Shown here: positions 57,055-64,000 of the stretch, one piece after another
Layout of the letters: each line of letters begins with the position of its first letter
How positions within the stretch are numbered: position 1 is the stretch's first letter
From: Nocardia exalbida NBRC 100660
GTDB taxonomy: Bacteria > Actinomycetota > Actinomycetes > Mycobacteriales > Mycobacteriaceae
DNA: 64,000 nt
Assembly: GCF_000308575.1 (NCBI RefSeq)
Contig: NZ_BAFZ01000002.1
Coordinates: forward strand, 215,552 to 279,551
Direction: 5' to 3'
The notes under the pieces: model-generated
What the model was told of the DNA's origin: nothing
Databases searched by the model: none
The model's input: the letters and a program-made list of their open reading frames with translations, nothing else
Program-made: the position numbers and the translations under genes

Positions 57055-58257
57055 ATGACTTACGACGTCGCGAGGGTTCGGGGCCTGATACCGTCCCTGG
57101 GCGACGGCTGGATCCACCTCGACCCGCAAGCGGGCATGCTGGTTCCGGACGCGGTATCCCGCGCCGTGTCAACGGGTTTCCGAACCTCCTCCTTCTCACA
57201 TATCGGCCGCAACGGCGCCGCGGTGCGCAGTGCGGCGATTCTGGACGCGGCCCGCGAGGCCGTGGCGGACCTCGTCGGCGGCGACCCGGCGGGTGTCGTA
57301 CTCGGCCCCGACCGCGCGGTCCTGCTGGCCTGGCTCGCCGAATCGCTGAGCTCTCGCCTCGGCCTCGGCACCGGCATCGTGCTCTCCCGGCTGGACGACG
57401 AGGCCAACGTCGCGCCGTGGCTGCGCATCGCCAACCGGTACGGCGCGCACGTGCGCTGGGCCGAGGTGGAGATCGAGACCTGCGAGATGCCGTCCTGGCA
57501 GTTCGAGGAACTGATCGGGCCCACAGCGCGGCTGGTCGCGCTCACCGCCGCCTCGCCGATCGTCGGCTCCGCGCCCGCCGTGCGGGTGGCCGCGGACCGG
57601 GTGCACGAAGTGGGCGGCCTGCTGGTGGCCGACGCGTTCGGCGCCGCGCCGTACGCGCTGATCGATATCGACGAACTGAACGCCGACGTCGTCGCGCTGA
57701 GCGCACCGGCATGGGGCGGTCCGCAGATCGGCGCGCTGGTCTTCCGCGACCCGGCCTTCCTGGACCGGATTCCGTCCATGTCCTTGAACCCCTACGCCAA
57801 GGGCGCCGAGCGGCTCGAGGTCGGCGGCCACCAGTACGCGCTGCTGGCGGGCCTGACCACCTCCATCGACTTCCTGGCCGGGCTGGACGAGCGGGCGCGC
57901 GGCACCCGGCGCGAGCGCCTGGAGATGTCGATCACCTCGTTGCAGGACTACCACGACCAGCTGTTCGAGCACTTGATGAGCGTGCTCGACTCGATCCCCG
58001 GTCTTACCGTGATCGGCCGCGCGTCCACCCGCATCCCCACGGTCAGCTTCACGCTCGGCGGCATGCAGGCGGAGAAGGTCGCGGCGAAGCTCGCCGACAA
58101 CCGGATCGGCACGGTGAGCGGGGTGCACGGCGGCAGCAGGCTGCTGGACGCGCTCGGCGTCAACGACGAAGGCGGCGCGGTGACCATCGGCCTCGCGCCC
58201 TACACCACCAAGTTCGAGATCGACCAGCTCGGCAGGGCCCTGCTGGCGCTGGAGTGA
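57055..58257 (+). CDS. Class V aminotransferase-fold protein (Rv3778c-like) lacking the lysine
   Basis: 400 residues. PLP-dependent aspartate-aminotransferase fold, class V. Conserved core RLDDEANVAPWLR, GGLLVADAFGAAPYALIDID, ALSAPAWGGPQIGALVF, and NDEGGAVTIGLAPYTT. In cysteine desulfurases the matching site reads S-x-H-K-x-x-G-P. Here it reads SAPAWGGP, so the Schiff-base lysine position holds Ala. The M. tuberculosis homologue, as I recall it, also lacks it. The protein therefore probably does not form the usual internal aldimine. Divergent from bpa with 239 bases between, and convergent with the quinone oxidoreductase. Confidence 0.88.
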   Translation: MTYDVARVRGLIPSLGDGWIHLDPQAGMLVPDAVSRAVSTGFRTSSFSHIGRNGAAVRSAAILDAAREAVADLVGGDPAGVVLGPDRAVLLAWLAESLSSRLGLGTGIVLSRLDDEANVAPWLRIANRYGAHVRWAEVEIETCEMPSWQFEELIGPTARLVALTAASPIVGSAPAVRVAADRVHEVGGLLVADAFGAAPYALIDIDELNADVVALSAPAWGGPQIGALVFRDPAFLDRIPSMSLNPYAKGAERLEVGGHQYALLAGLTTSIDFLAGLDERARGTRRERLEMSITSLQDYHDQLFEHLMSVLDSIPGLTVIGRASTRIPTVSFTLGGMQAEKVAAKLADNRIGTVSGVHGGSRLLDALGVNDEGGAVTIGLAPYTTKFEIDQLGRALLALE

Positions 58258-58264
58258 GCGGCGC

Positions 58265-59269
58265 TCACAGCTCCCGTACCCGCAGCACCACCTTGCCGAA
58301 CACCTCGCCGGAGTCCAGCAGTCGGTGCGCTTCGGCGGCCTCCTCGAGCGGCAGTTCGGCGGCGATGACCGGCGCCACCGTGCCGTCGGCGACCAGCGGC
58401 CACAGCTGCCTGCGTACCTCGCCCACGATCTCGGCTTTGCTGCCGACGCCGGTCGCGGGCCGCGCGCGCACGTTGTTGGCGTGTACGGTGCCCCACTTGC
58501 GCAACAGGACACCCAGGTTCAGCTCGGCGGACACGCCGCCCTGCATGCCGATGACCACGAGGCGGCCGTGCTCGGCCAGCGCGTCGACGTTCCGTCCCAG
58601 GTAGGCCGCGCCCATGTTGTCCAGGATGACGTCCGCGCCGATGCCGCCGGCGCTCGATCGCTGGGCGCGCACGACGGCGACGAAATCGTCCTCCTTGTAA
58701 TTGATCAGTACGTCCGCCCCCAGCTCCGCGCAGCGCGCCAGCTTGTCCGCCGAGCCCGCGGTCACCGCCACACGCGCGCCGAGAGCTTTGGCGACCTGAA
58801 TGGCATGCGTGCCGATCCCGCTGCCGCCACCGTGCACCAGCACCAGCTGATCGGCCCGCAGCCGCGCGGTCATCACCAGGTTCGACCACACGGTCGCCGC
58901 CACTTCGGGCAGCCCGGCCGCCGCACCCAGGTCCAGGGCGTCGGGAACCGGAAGCACCTGGGTCGCGGGCACCACGACCCGCTCGGCGTAACCGCCGCCG
59001 GACAGCAGCGCGCAGACTCGATCGCCGACCACCCACTCCCGCACTCCGTCGCCGAGTGCGGCGATCACACCGGAGCATTCGAGGCCGAGCAGCGGGCTGG
59101 CTCCCGGCGGGGGCGGGTAGTGGCCCTGACGCTGCAACAGATCGGCCCGGTTGACGCCCGCCGCGTCCACCTCGATCAGCACTTCGCCGTGTCCGGGCTC
59201 CGGATCCGGCACCTCCGACAAGGACATGACCTCGGGACCGCCGGAACCTTTCAGAACTATCGCGCGCAC
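58265..59269 (-). CDS. NAD(P)H:quinone oxidoreductase (Rv3777-like)
   Basis: 334 residues from GTG 59269. Medium-chain dehydrogenase: VLIEVDAAGVNRADLLQRQG, LLGLECSGVI, VLVHGGGSGIGTHAIQVAKA (Rossmann), GADVLINYKEDDFV. It belongs to the PIG3/quinone reductase group (HYPPPPGASP). The synteny bpa, Rv3778c-like, Rv3777-like matches the mycobacterial order around Rv3777-Rv3780. Function: NAD(P)H-dependent quinone or enone reduction. Confidence 0.9.
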   Translation of the reverse strand: MRAIVLKGSGGPEVMSLSEVPDPEPGHGEVLIEVDAAGVNRADLLQRQGHYPPPPGASPLLGLECSGVIAALGDGVREWVVGDRVCALLSGGGYAERVVVPATQVLPVPDALDLGAAAGLPEVAATVWSNLVMTARLRADQLVLVHGGGSGIGTHAIQVAKALGARVAVTAGSADKLARCAELGADVLINYKEDDFVAVVRAQRSSAGGIGADVILDNMGAAYLGRNVDALAEHGRLVVIGMQGGVSAELNLGVLLRKWGTVHANNVRARPATGVGSKAEIVGEVRRQLWPLVADGTVAPVIAAELPLEEAAEAHRLLDSGEVFGKVVLRVREL

Positions 59270-59401
59270 CGTGCCATAGTGCTCCGCCCGCGGCGGCGGT
59301 TGCACGCTGCCCCCTGCGCGGGGAGTCGGGAGGGAAACGTGCTGCGGAAACGCAATCCCGCGAGCGGCCTGCGGTGACCGGCGTCACGGACTACCGTTCC
59401 G

Positions 59402-60583
59402 GTGGTGAGTGGCGGCTTCATCGATTTCCAGAACGAGATCTACCTGGGCGGTCTGGGTGGCTCGACACCCGAACTGCCCATGACCGCAGCGGGTTTGGAG
59501 ACGCTCGCGCGGGAGCGGCTCGATCCGGCCGCCTTCGCCTACGTGGCGGGCAGCGCGTCCGCGGAGCGCACCGCCGCGGCCAACCGGTCGGCCTTCGACC
59601 GCTATCGCATCCTGCCGCGAATGCTGCGCGGCTCCACCGGGCCCGGCGTCCGCGATCTGTCCGTCGAGGTGCTCGGCACGAAGCTGGCCGCGCCCGTGCT
59701 CACCGCGCCGATCGGCGTCCTCGAACTGCTGCACGAGGGCGGCGAGGTGATCGTCGCCGAGGTCACCAAGGAACTCGGCATCGGCACGGTGCTGTCCACC
59801 GCCGCCTCCTCGACCATCGAGGACGTCGGCGCCGCGGCCGGAGCGTGGTGGTATCAGCTGTACTGGCCCGCCGACGACGAACTGGCCTGCTCGTTCGTCC
59901 GGCGCGCCGAGCGTGCCGGGGCCTCGGCGATCGTGGTCACCGTGGACACCCCGACGCTGGGCTGGCGGCCGCGCGACCTGGAGCAGGCGCACCTGCCGTT
60001 CCTGCACGGCAAGGGCATCGCCAACTACCTGTCCGACCCGGTGTTCCGGGCCAAGCTGCCCGCCCCGCCGGAGGAGAGCGAGGATGCGATGCGAACGGCC
60101 ATCCTCACCTGGGTCGGACTCTTCGGCAACCACACGCTGCGGCCCGCCGACCTCGCACGTCTGCGCGAGTGGACCGACCTCCCGATCGCGGTGAAGGGCA
60201 TCCTGCATCCCGACGACGCGCGCCAGGTGGTGGACGCGGGCGCCGACGCGGTGGTGGTGAGCAATCACGGCGGCCGCCAGGTGGACGGCTCGATCGCGGC
60301 ACTGGACGCATTGCCCGCGGTAGTGGCCACCATCGGCGACCGCGCCGACGTGCTGTTCGATTCCGGTCCGCGCACCGGTTCCGACGTGCTCATCGCCTTG
60401 GCCTTGGGCGCGAAGGCGGTGCTGTACGGACGGCCGTGGGCCTACGGACTCGGTCTCGCGGGCGCGGCGGGGGCCCGGCACGCGTTGCGGGCTCTGCTCG
60501 CCGATTTCGACTCCGCGCTGGGCCTCTCCGGGTGCACGAGCCCGGCCGCGGTGAACCGCGCCCTGCTGTCCACGGTGCGCTGA
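59402..60583 (+). CDS. FMN-dependent alpha-hydroxy-acid oxidising enzyme (lactate oxidase/monooxygenase-like)
   Basis: 393 residues from GTG 59402 (59405 is an alternative). FMN-dependent alpha-hydroxy acid dehydrogenase family: RMLRGSTGPGVRDL, APVLTAPIGVLELLH, WWYQLYWPADDEL, VTVDTPTLGWRPRDL, catalytic VVVSNHGGRQVDGS (His and Arg) and FDSGPRTGSDVLIALALGAK. The C terminus NRALL matches lactate 2-monooxygenase-type proteins. Soluble, probably cytoplasmic. Followed at 41 bases by a MarR gene on the same strand, which may control it. Confidence 0.9.
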   Translation: MVSGGFIDFQNEIYLGGLGGSTPELPMTAAGLETLARERLDPAAFAYVAGSASAERTAAANRSAFDRYRILPRMLRGSTGPGVRDLSVEVLGTKLAAPVLTAPIGVLELLHEGGEVIVAEVTKELGIGTVLSTAASSTIEDVGAAAGAWWYQLYWPADDELACSFVRRAERAGASAIVVTVDTPTLGWRPRDLEQAHLPFLHGKGIANYLSDPVFRAKLPAPPEESEDAMRTAILTWVGLFGNHTLRPADLARLREWTDLPIAVKGILHPDDARQVVDAGADAVVVSNHGGRQVDGSIAALDALPAVVATIGDRADVLFDSGPRTGSDVLIALALGAKAVLYGRPWAYGLGLAGAAGARHALRALLADFDSALGLSGCTSPAAVNRALLSTVR

Positions 60584-60624
60584 CCTGCGATAGTTGCCCA
60601 TTTCCGCAGTTAGCCGAGCATAGA

Positions 60625-61125
60625 ATGGCCACCGTGCATCCCGAACCGAGCGGTCGCGTCGTGGCCGAGCCACGCTGGCTCACCCCGGCGCAGCAGCGCG
60701 CCTGGCGCGCCTACATGGACGGCCACCAGCGCCTGATGACGGCGTTGAATCGTCAGTTGCAGCGCGACAGCGACCTGTCCGTCGCCGAATACCGGATTCT
60801 GGTCCTGCTCTCGGAGGCCCCCGACCGCTCGCTGCGGATGAGCGAGCTGGCCGACGGCGTGCTGTCATCGCGCAGCAAGCTCACCCATCAGATCCGGCGG
60901 CTGGAGGCGCAGCAGATGGTCCGCCGCAACACCTGCCTGGAGGACGGTCGCGGCGTGCTCGCCGAACTCACCGACGAGGGCCTGCGCCGCCTGCAAGCCG
61001 CCGCGCCCGGCCACGTCGAAGCCGTCCGCCGCCACTTCATCGACCTGCTCGCCCCGGCCCAGCTCGAGGTGATCGGCGACGTCTTCGAACGCGTGGACGA
61101 GGAAATCGGTAAGCACTCCGGCTGA
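60625..61125 (+). CDS. MarR family transcriptional regulator
   Basis: 166 residues from ATG 60625. Winged helix with LSVAEYRILVLLSEAPDRSL, LRMSELADGVLSSRSKLTHQ (recognition helix) and RRLEAQQMVRRNTCLEDGRG (wing), then LAELTDEGLRRLQ. Helical N and C termini provide the dimer interface. Co-oriented with the hydroxy-acid oxidase and followed by a tRNA gene. Target not known. Confidence 0.92.
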   Translation: MATVHPEPSGRVVAEPRWLTPAQQRAWRAYMDGHQRLMTALNRQLQRDSDLSVAEYRILVLLSEAPDRSLRMSELADGVLSSRSKLTHQIRRLEAQQMVRRNTCLEDGRGVLAELTDEGLRRLQAAAPGHVEAVRRHFIDLLAPAQLEVIGDVFERVDEEIGKHSG

Positions 61126-61149
61126 GCCGTCGGCTACGATCGGTTCCCT

Positions 61150-61234
61150 GGAGACGTGGCAGAGCGGCCGAATGCACTCGCCTTGAAAGCGAGCGTCGCG
61201 AGAGCGACCGGGGGTTCAAATCCCTCCGTCTCCG
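61150..61234 (+). tRNA. tRNA-Ser (anticodon TGA)
   Basis: Acceptor stem GGAGACG pairs with CGTCTCC. Anticodon arm ACTCGC-CTTGAAA-GCGAG gives anticodon TGA (reads UCA). A long variable arm (GTCGCGAGAGCGAC) is the class II mark of tRNA-Ser, and the T arm carries GGTTCAAATCC. No encoded CCA. It is 24 bases after the MarR stop and 41 bases before the stop of the nitric oxide synthase gene. Confidence 0.96.
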
Positions 61235-61275
61235 CTCCACTCGTCGCCGACCCATGCTCATGGAGTCATGAGCGG

Positions 61276-62427
61276 TTATCCCGCGGTGTCCGCGCTGAAA
61301 TCCCGGCGGACGAAGTTCGGCCGGATGTCGAGATCGGGCGGGTCGTAGTAGCGGTGGAAGGTCGGCGTCAGCCCGGACGAGATCGGCGGGTTGATCCAGG
61401 ACCAGTCGGTGGGGCAGGCGCGGCCCGCGGCTTCCTCGCGTTCGACGTGATCGCAGAACTGCTTGGCGACGGTGTGATGATCGACGATGTACACGCCCGC
61501 CTTGCGGAAGCTGTACAGCACCGCGCGATTCAGTTCGACCAGGGCCTGATCGCGCCAGAGGTTGCGCTCGGCCCTGGTGTCCAGGCACATCATCTCCGCG
61601 ATCAGCGGGAGCATGTTGTAGCGGTTGGCGTCGCTGAGATTGCGCGCGCCGATCTCGGCGCCCATATACCAGCCGTTGAACGGCGCGAACGGATACGTCA
61701 TGCCGCCGATCTCGAGATTCATGTTCGACACGGCGGGCAGCGCGTGCCAGCGCAGGCCGAGACCGGCGAACCACTCGAACTCGGGATGCTCGAGTTCCAC
61801 CTCGCGTGTGAGCTCGGGCGGGATGTCGAACCAGCGAATCGGCTCGTCCGGCGTGCTGATCAGCAGCGGAAGGATGTCGAAAGGCGTTCCAGCGCCACGC
61901 CACCCGAGCTTCATGGCGAATTCGGTCAATTCGACATTCGCGGCGTCGCCGGTGACCGTGCCGTCCCCGTTGCGATAGCCCGCGTACCGGATGATCTGCG
62001 GGCTGACGATGCGGAACTCGCGCCCGTCCGCTTCCCGTGGCGGCCCGACGGTGATCATCGACTGGATGGCGCCGTTGTTGGTGGCCATGTGCAGATGCTG
62101 CCAGCAGATCTCGGCCAGATCGCGTGCCGAGCGCACCCGCCGGGCGTCGAGCAATTTCAGCGAGCGCCAGTGTTTGCGGCCCACACAGCGGGCGTGATTA
62201 CGCCAGGCGAGTTTGGCTCCGATCAGGATCTCCTCGGCGGTCTGGAGATAGGAGCCGGTCTGTTCGAGCTGCTCCAGCGCGCTGCGCCGGCGCTGGGCGC
62301 TCAGGTGCGCCAATTCGGGCAGCCGGAAGAACTCGTCACACTCCCTCATCCGGCGTTCCAGATCGGCGCGGAAAGTCGCTGTGTCCGATTCGTTCTCGAT
62401 CGAGGAGACGGGTGACATTGGATTCAC
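61276..62427 (-). CDS. nos: Bacterial nitric oxide synthase oxygenase
   Basis: 383 residues from GTG 62427, which has GGAG 6 bases upstream. Oxygenase domain only, with heme-ligand motif AWRNHARCVGR (Cys near residue 81), HMATNNGAIQSMITV, GLRWHALPAVSNMNLEIGG (substrate site), FNGWYMGAEIGARNLSD (Trp, Glu for arginine), NRAVLYSFRKAGVYIVDHHT and TDWSWINPPIS. It oxidises L-arginine to NO and citrulline. No reductase domain or partner is present, so electrons must come from general flavodoxin or ferredoxin reductases. It is monocistronic and lies next to tRNA-Ser. Confidence 0.96.
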   Translation of the reverse strand: MNPMSPVSSIENESDTATFRADLERRMRECDEFFRLPELAHLSAQRRRSALEQLEQTGSYLQTAEEILIGAKLAWRNHARCVGRKHWRSLKLLDARRVRSARDLAEICWQHLHMATNNGAIQSMITVGPPREADGREFRIVSPQIIRYAGYRNGDGTVTGDAANVELTEFAMKLGWRGAGTPFDILPLLISTPDEPIRWFDIPPELTREVELEHPEFEWFAGLGLRWHALPAVSNMNLEIGGMTYPFAPFNGWYMGAEIGARNLSDANRYNMLPLIAEMMCLDTRAERNLWRDQALVELNRAVLYSFRKAGVYIVDHHTVAKQFCDHVEREEAAGRACPTDWSWINPPISSGLTPTFHRYYDPPDLDIRPNFVRRDFSADTAG

Positions 62428-62952
62428 GGTTTTCTCCGGTCGGGCATAGGTGCTGCGATGAAACAGGCGAGTCGAGCAGGAGAATTCGCGCGTGAGCGCA
62501 GCGGTACCGCTGGAGTCGCGTGGCGGCCCGCGAAGGCGCGCAGGACGGATGCCGTGAAATAGCTCTCGCCCGAACATCATTTCGATTCCGGACGGGCTTT
62601 CGCGAATGCGAACCGGGCGGCCGGTCCGCATACGCCGCCGAAACGCAGGGCGATGACCTCGGCGCCAGCGGTGTGGATACGCGATCATGCCCGTCCTGGT
62701 TCGAATTCCGAAAAGGCTCGGCGCTCAGCGTACGGCGGGTGTGCTGATGGTGTGCCGTGATTTGCTGGATTTGCTGGAGCTCCTGGACGGGGACCCGGAT
62801 CCGACATGCCGAGTACCGTTGACCGGGTCTGCCTTTCCGAGGCTGGGCGGTTCGCTTCGGCACAGGCAAAAGGCCACTGCCGCATGCTGAGTGCGGTGTG
62901 TGTTCCTCGACATGGTGATGGCCCTCGGCCCACCCTCGACGTCTCTGGCAGG
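62428..62952. other. Intergenic region between nos and the mycolyltransferase
   Basis: About 525 bases. Long open frames here run in all directions but lack ribosome sites and recognisable sequence. It must hold the divergent promoters of both genes; no palindromic operator was found. Confidence 0.5.
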
Positions 62953-64000
62953 ATGGTTCGCATGCTCTGTCGCCGCCGGGTGCGGCGTTGGCTTTCCAGC
63001 GCCCTGGTCAGTGCCGCACTCGTCTCCGGTGCGGTGTCGTTCGGTGCTCCCCAGGTCACGGCGGCGCCCGGTAACACGCCGCCGGTCAACACCGGGTCCG
63101 CGGACGGGCCGGGTCCGGCCGAACCGACCAGTAAACAGCCCTCGACGCCGCGGATCGAGCGCGTCGAACCGATCAACGATCGCTGGCTGCGGGTCTTCGT
63201 CGCCTCGCCCGCGATGAGCCGGGTGGTCGAGGTGCAGGTCCTTCTGCCGCGCGATCAGTCGCGTCCGCGCCCCACCGTGTACATGCTGGACGGGCGCAGT
63301 GCGAGCCCCGACAGCAACAACTGGACCGAACTCGGGCACGCCGACCGCTTCTACGCGGACAAGGACGTCAACGTCGTGCTCACCGTCGGCGGTCCGGCCA
63401 GCTTCTACACCGACTGGCAGCAGGCCGACCCGGTGCTCGGCACCAACAAGTGGGAGACGTTCCTCGCCAAGGAACTGCCCCCGCTGATCGACGCGAAGTT
63501 CGACGGCAACGGCACCAACGCGGTCATGGGGGTCTCGATGGGCGCGGAGGCCGCGATGATGCTCGCGTTCCGCCAGCCGACGCTCTACAAGGCGATCGCG
63601 GCGCACAGCGGCTGCTTCTCGATGGGCACCGATATCGGCCAGGCGCAGGCGCGCGCCGTGGTGGCCACCTACATGGGCGAGCCGGACAACATGTTCGGCA
63701 AGCAGGACGACCCGGCCTGGCTGGCGCACGACGTCACCCTGCACGCGGACGCGTTGCGCGGCAAGACGATCTATCTGTCCGTCGGCAGCGGCCTGCCCGG
63801 CGTGCACGACGTGCCCGGCACCCCGAACGTCGACCTGCCCAGCGCCATCACGTTCGGCGGCCCGCTGGAGGCCGCGACCAACGCCTGCACCCGGCGGCTC
63901 ACCGACCGGCTGCGGTCGCTCGGCATCCCGATCACCGCGCACTTCCGTGCCACCGGCACGCACTCCTGGCCGTACTGGGAGGACGAACTCGCCCTCTCCT
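62953..64000 (+). CDS. Antigen-85-type mycolyltransferase/esterase, 5' part
   Basis: At least 349 residues; the gene runs off the right edge. ATG 62953, or 62962 after GGCAGG. Signal peptide RWLSSALVSAALVSGAVSFG with likely cleavage after VTAAP. Alpha/beta hydrolase: PTVYMLDGRSASPDSNNW, nucleophile in AVMGVSMGAEAAMMLAF (Ser near 195), and the GTHSWPYWEDEL histidine (near 337). This matches the Ag85/mycolyltransferase family that moves mycolate from trehalose monomycolate to arabinogalactan or to another trehalose. An unusual Pro/Thr-rich stretch follows the signal. Confidence 0.93.
   Translation, partial: MVRMLCRRRVRRWLSSALVSAALVSGAVSFGAPQVTAAPGNTPPVNTGSADGPGPAEPTSKQPSTPRIERVEPINDRWLRVFVASPAMSRVVEVQVLLPRDQSRPRPTVYMLDGRSASPDSNNWTELGHADRFYADKDVNVVLTVGGPASFYTDWQQADPVLGTNKWETFLAKELPPLIDAKFDGNGTNAVMGVSMGAEAAMMLAFRQPTLYKAIAAHSGCFSMGTDIGQAQARAVVATYMGEPDNMFGKQDDPAWLAHDVTLHADALRGKTIYLSVGSGLPGVHDVPGTPNVDLPSAITFGGPLEAATNACTRRLTDRLRSLGIPITAHFRATGTHSWPYWEDELALS

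Noticed and set aside
62428..62952. A gene upstream of nos in the 525-base gap
   Set aside because: Several frames are open, including extensions of nos, but composition and lack of ribosome sites argue against coding.

Overview
The window is GC-rich actinobacterial DNA from a mycolic-acid producer. A Nocardia-like genome is the best fit. The evidence is Pks13, AccD4, an antigen-85-type mycolyltransferase, Emb arabinosyltransferases, AftA, DprE1/DprE2, GlfT1, a GlfT2-like enzyme and the proteasome activator Bpa. It also carries DUF397/DUF5753 regulator families and a small secreted protein of a kind I associate with Nocardia. Most start codons are ATG or GTG, and many gene pairs overlap by GTGA or ATGA.

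Layout. 1-5.2 kb: 3' part of pks13, overlapping accD4 (mycolate condensation). 5.3-5.8 kb: a PpiB-type cyclophilin. 6-9.3 kb: a first Emb arabinosyltransferase (+). 9.5-12 kb: accessory genes (tiny ORF, Uma2 nuclease, HxlR regulator divergent from an oxidoreductase). 12.1-22.4 kb: the arabinan block, with a second Emb, an unassigned polytopic membrane protein, AftA, DprE2 and DprE1 on the minus strand, and a divergent GtrA. 22.4-24.4 kb: alpha/beta hydrolase divergent from an AraC regulator. 24.5-26.6 kb: a small type VII secretion cassette with two single-base frameshifts. 26.8-28.6 kb: TetR regulator and Gfo/Idh/MocA oxidoreductase with paired operators. 29-32.6 kb: XRE/DUF397 regulator pair divergent from a three-gene methyltransferase operon, then a PPOX-fold protein. 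32.9-39.8 kb: molybdopterin oxidoreductase, unknown proteins, an XRE regulator, and a MarR regulator divergent from an MFS exporter.

39.8-57 kb is a cell-wall glycan region. It contains rmlC-rmlA, an alpha/beta hydrolase, a secreted protein, rmlB, a DUF2142 membrane protein, a GT2 glycosyltransferase, a second GtrA, a GlfT2-like galactofuranosyltransferase, an SDR enzyme, a Pro/Gln-rich membrane protein, rsgA, glfT1, wzt, wzm and bpa. 57-64 kb: a PLP-fold protein lacking the usual lysine, a quinone oxidoreductase, a lactate-oxidase-family enzyme with a MarR regulator, tRNA-Ser(TGA), a bacterial nitric oxide synthase oxygenase, and the start of a mycolyltransferase that runs off the end.

How the genes fit together. 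DprE1/E2 make decaprenylphosphoryl arabinose for AftA and the Emb proteins. RmlA/B/C supply the rhamnose of the arabinogalactan linker. GlfT1, and probably the GlfT2-like enzyme, build galactan, which Wzm/Wzt would move across the membrane. Pks13/AccD4 and the Ag85-like enzyme make and attach mycolates. The membrane protein inside the arabinan block and the DUF2142/GT2/GtrA set have no established role and may belong to the same envelope programme.
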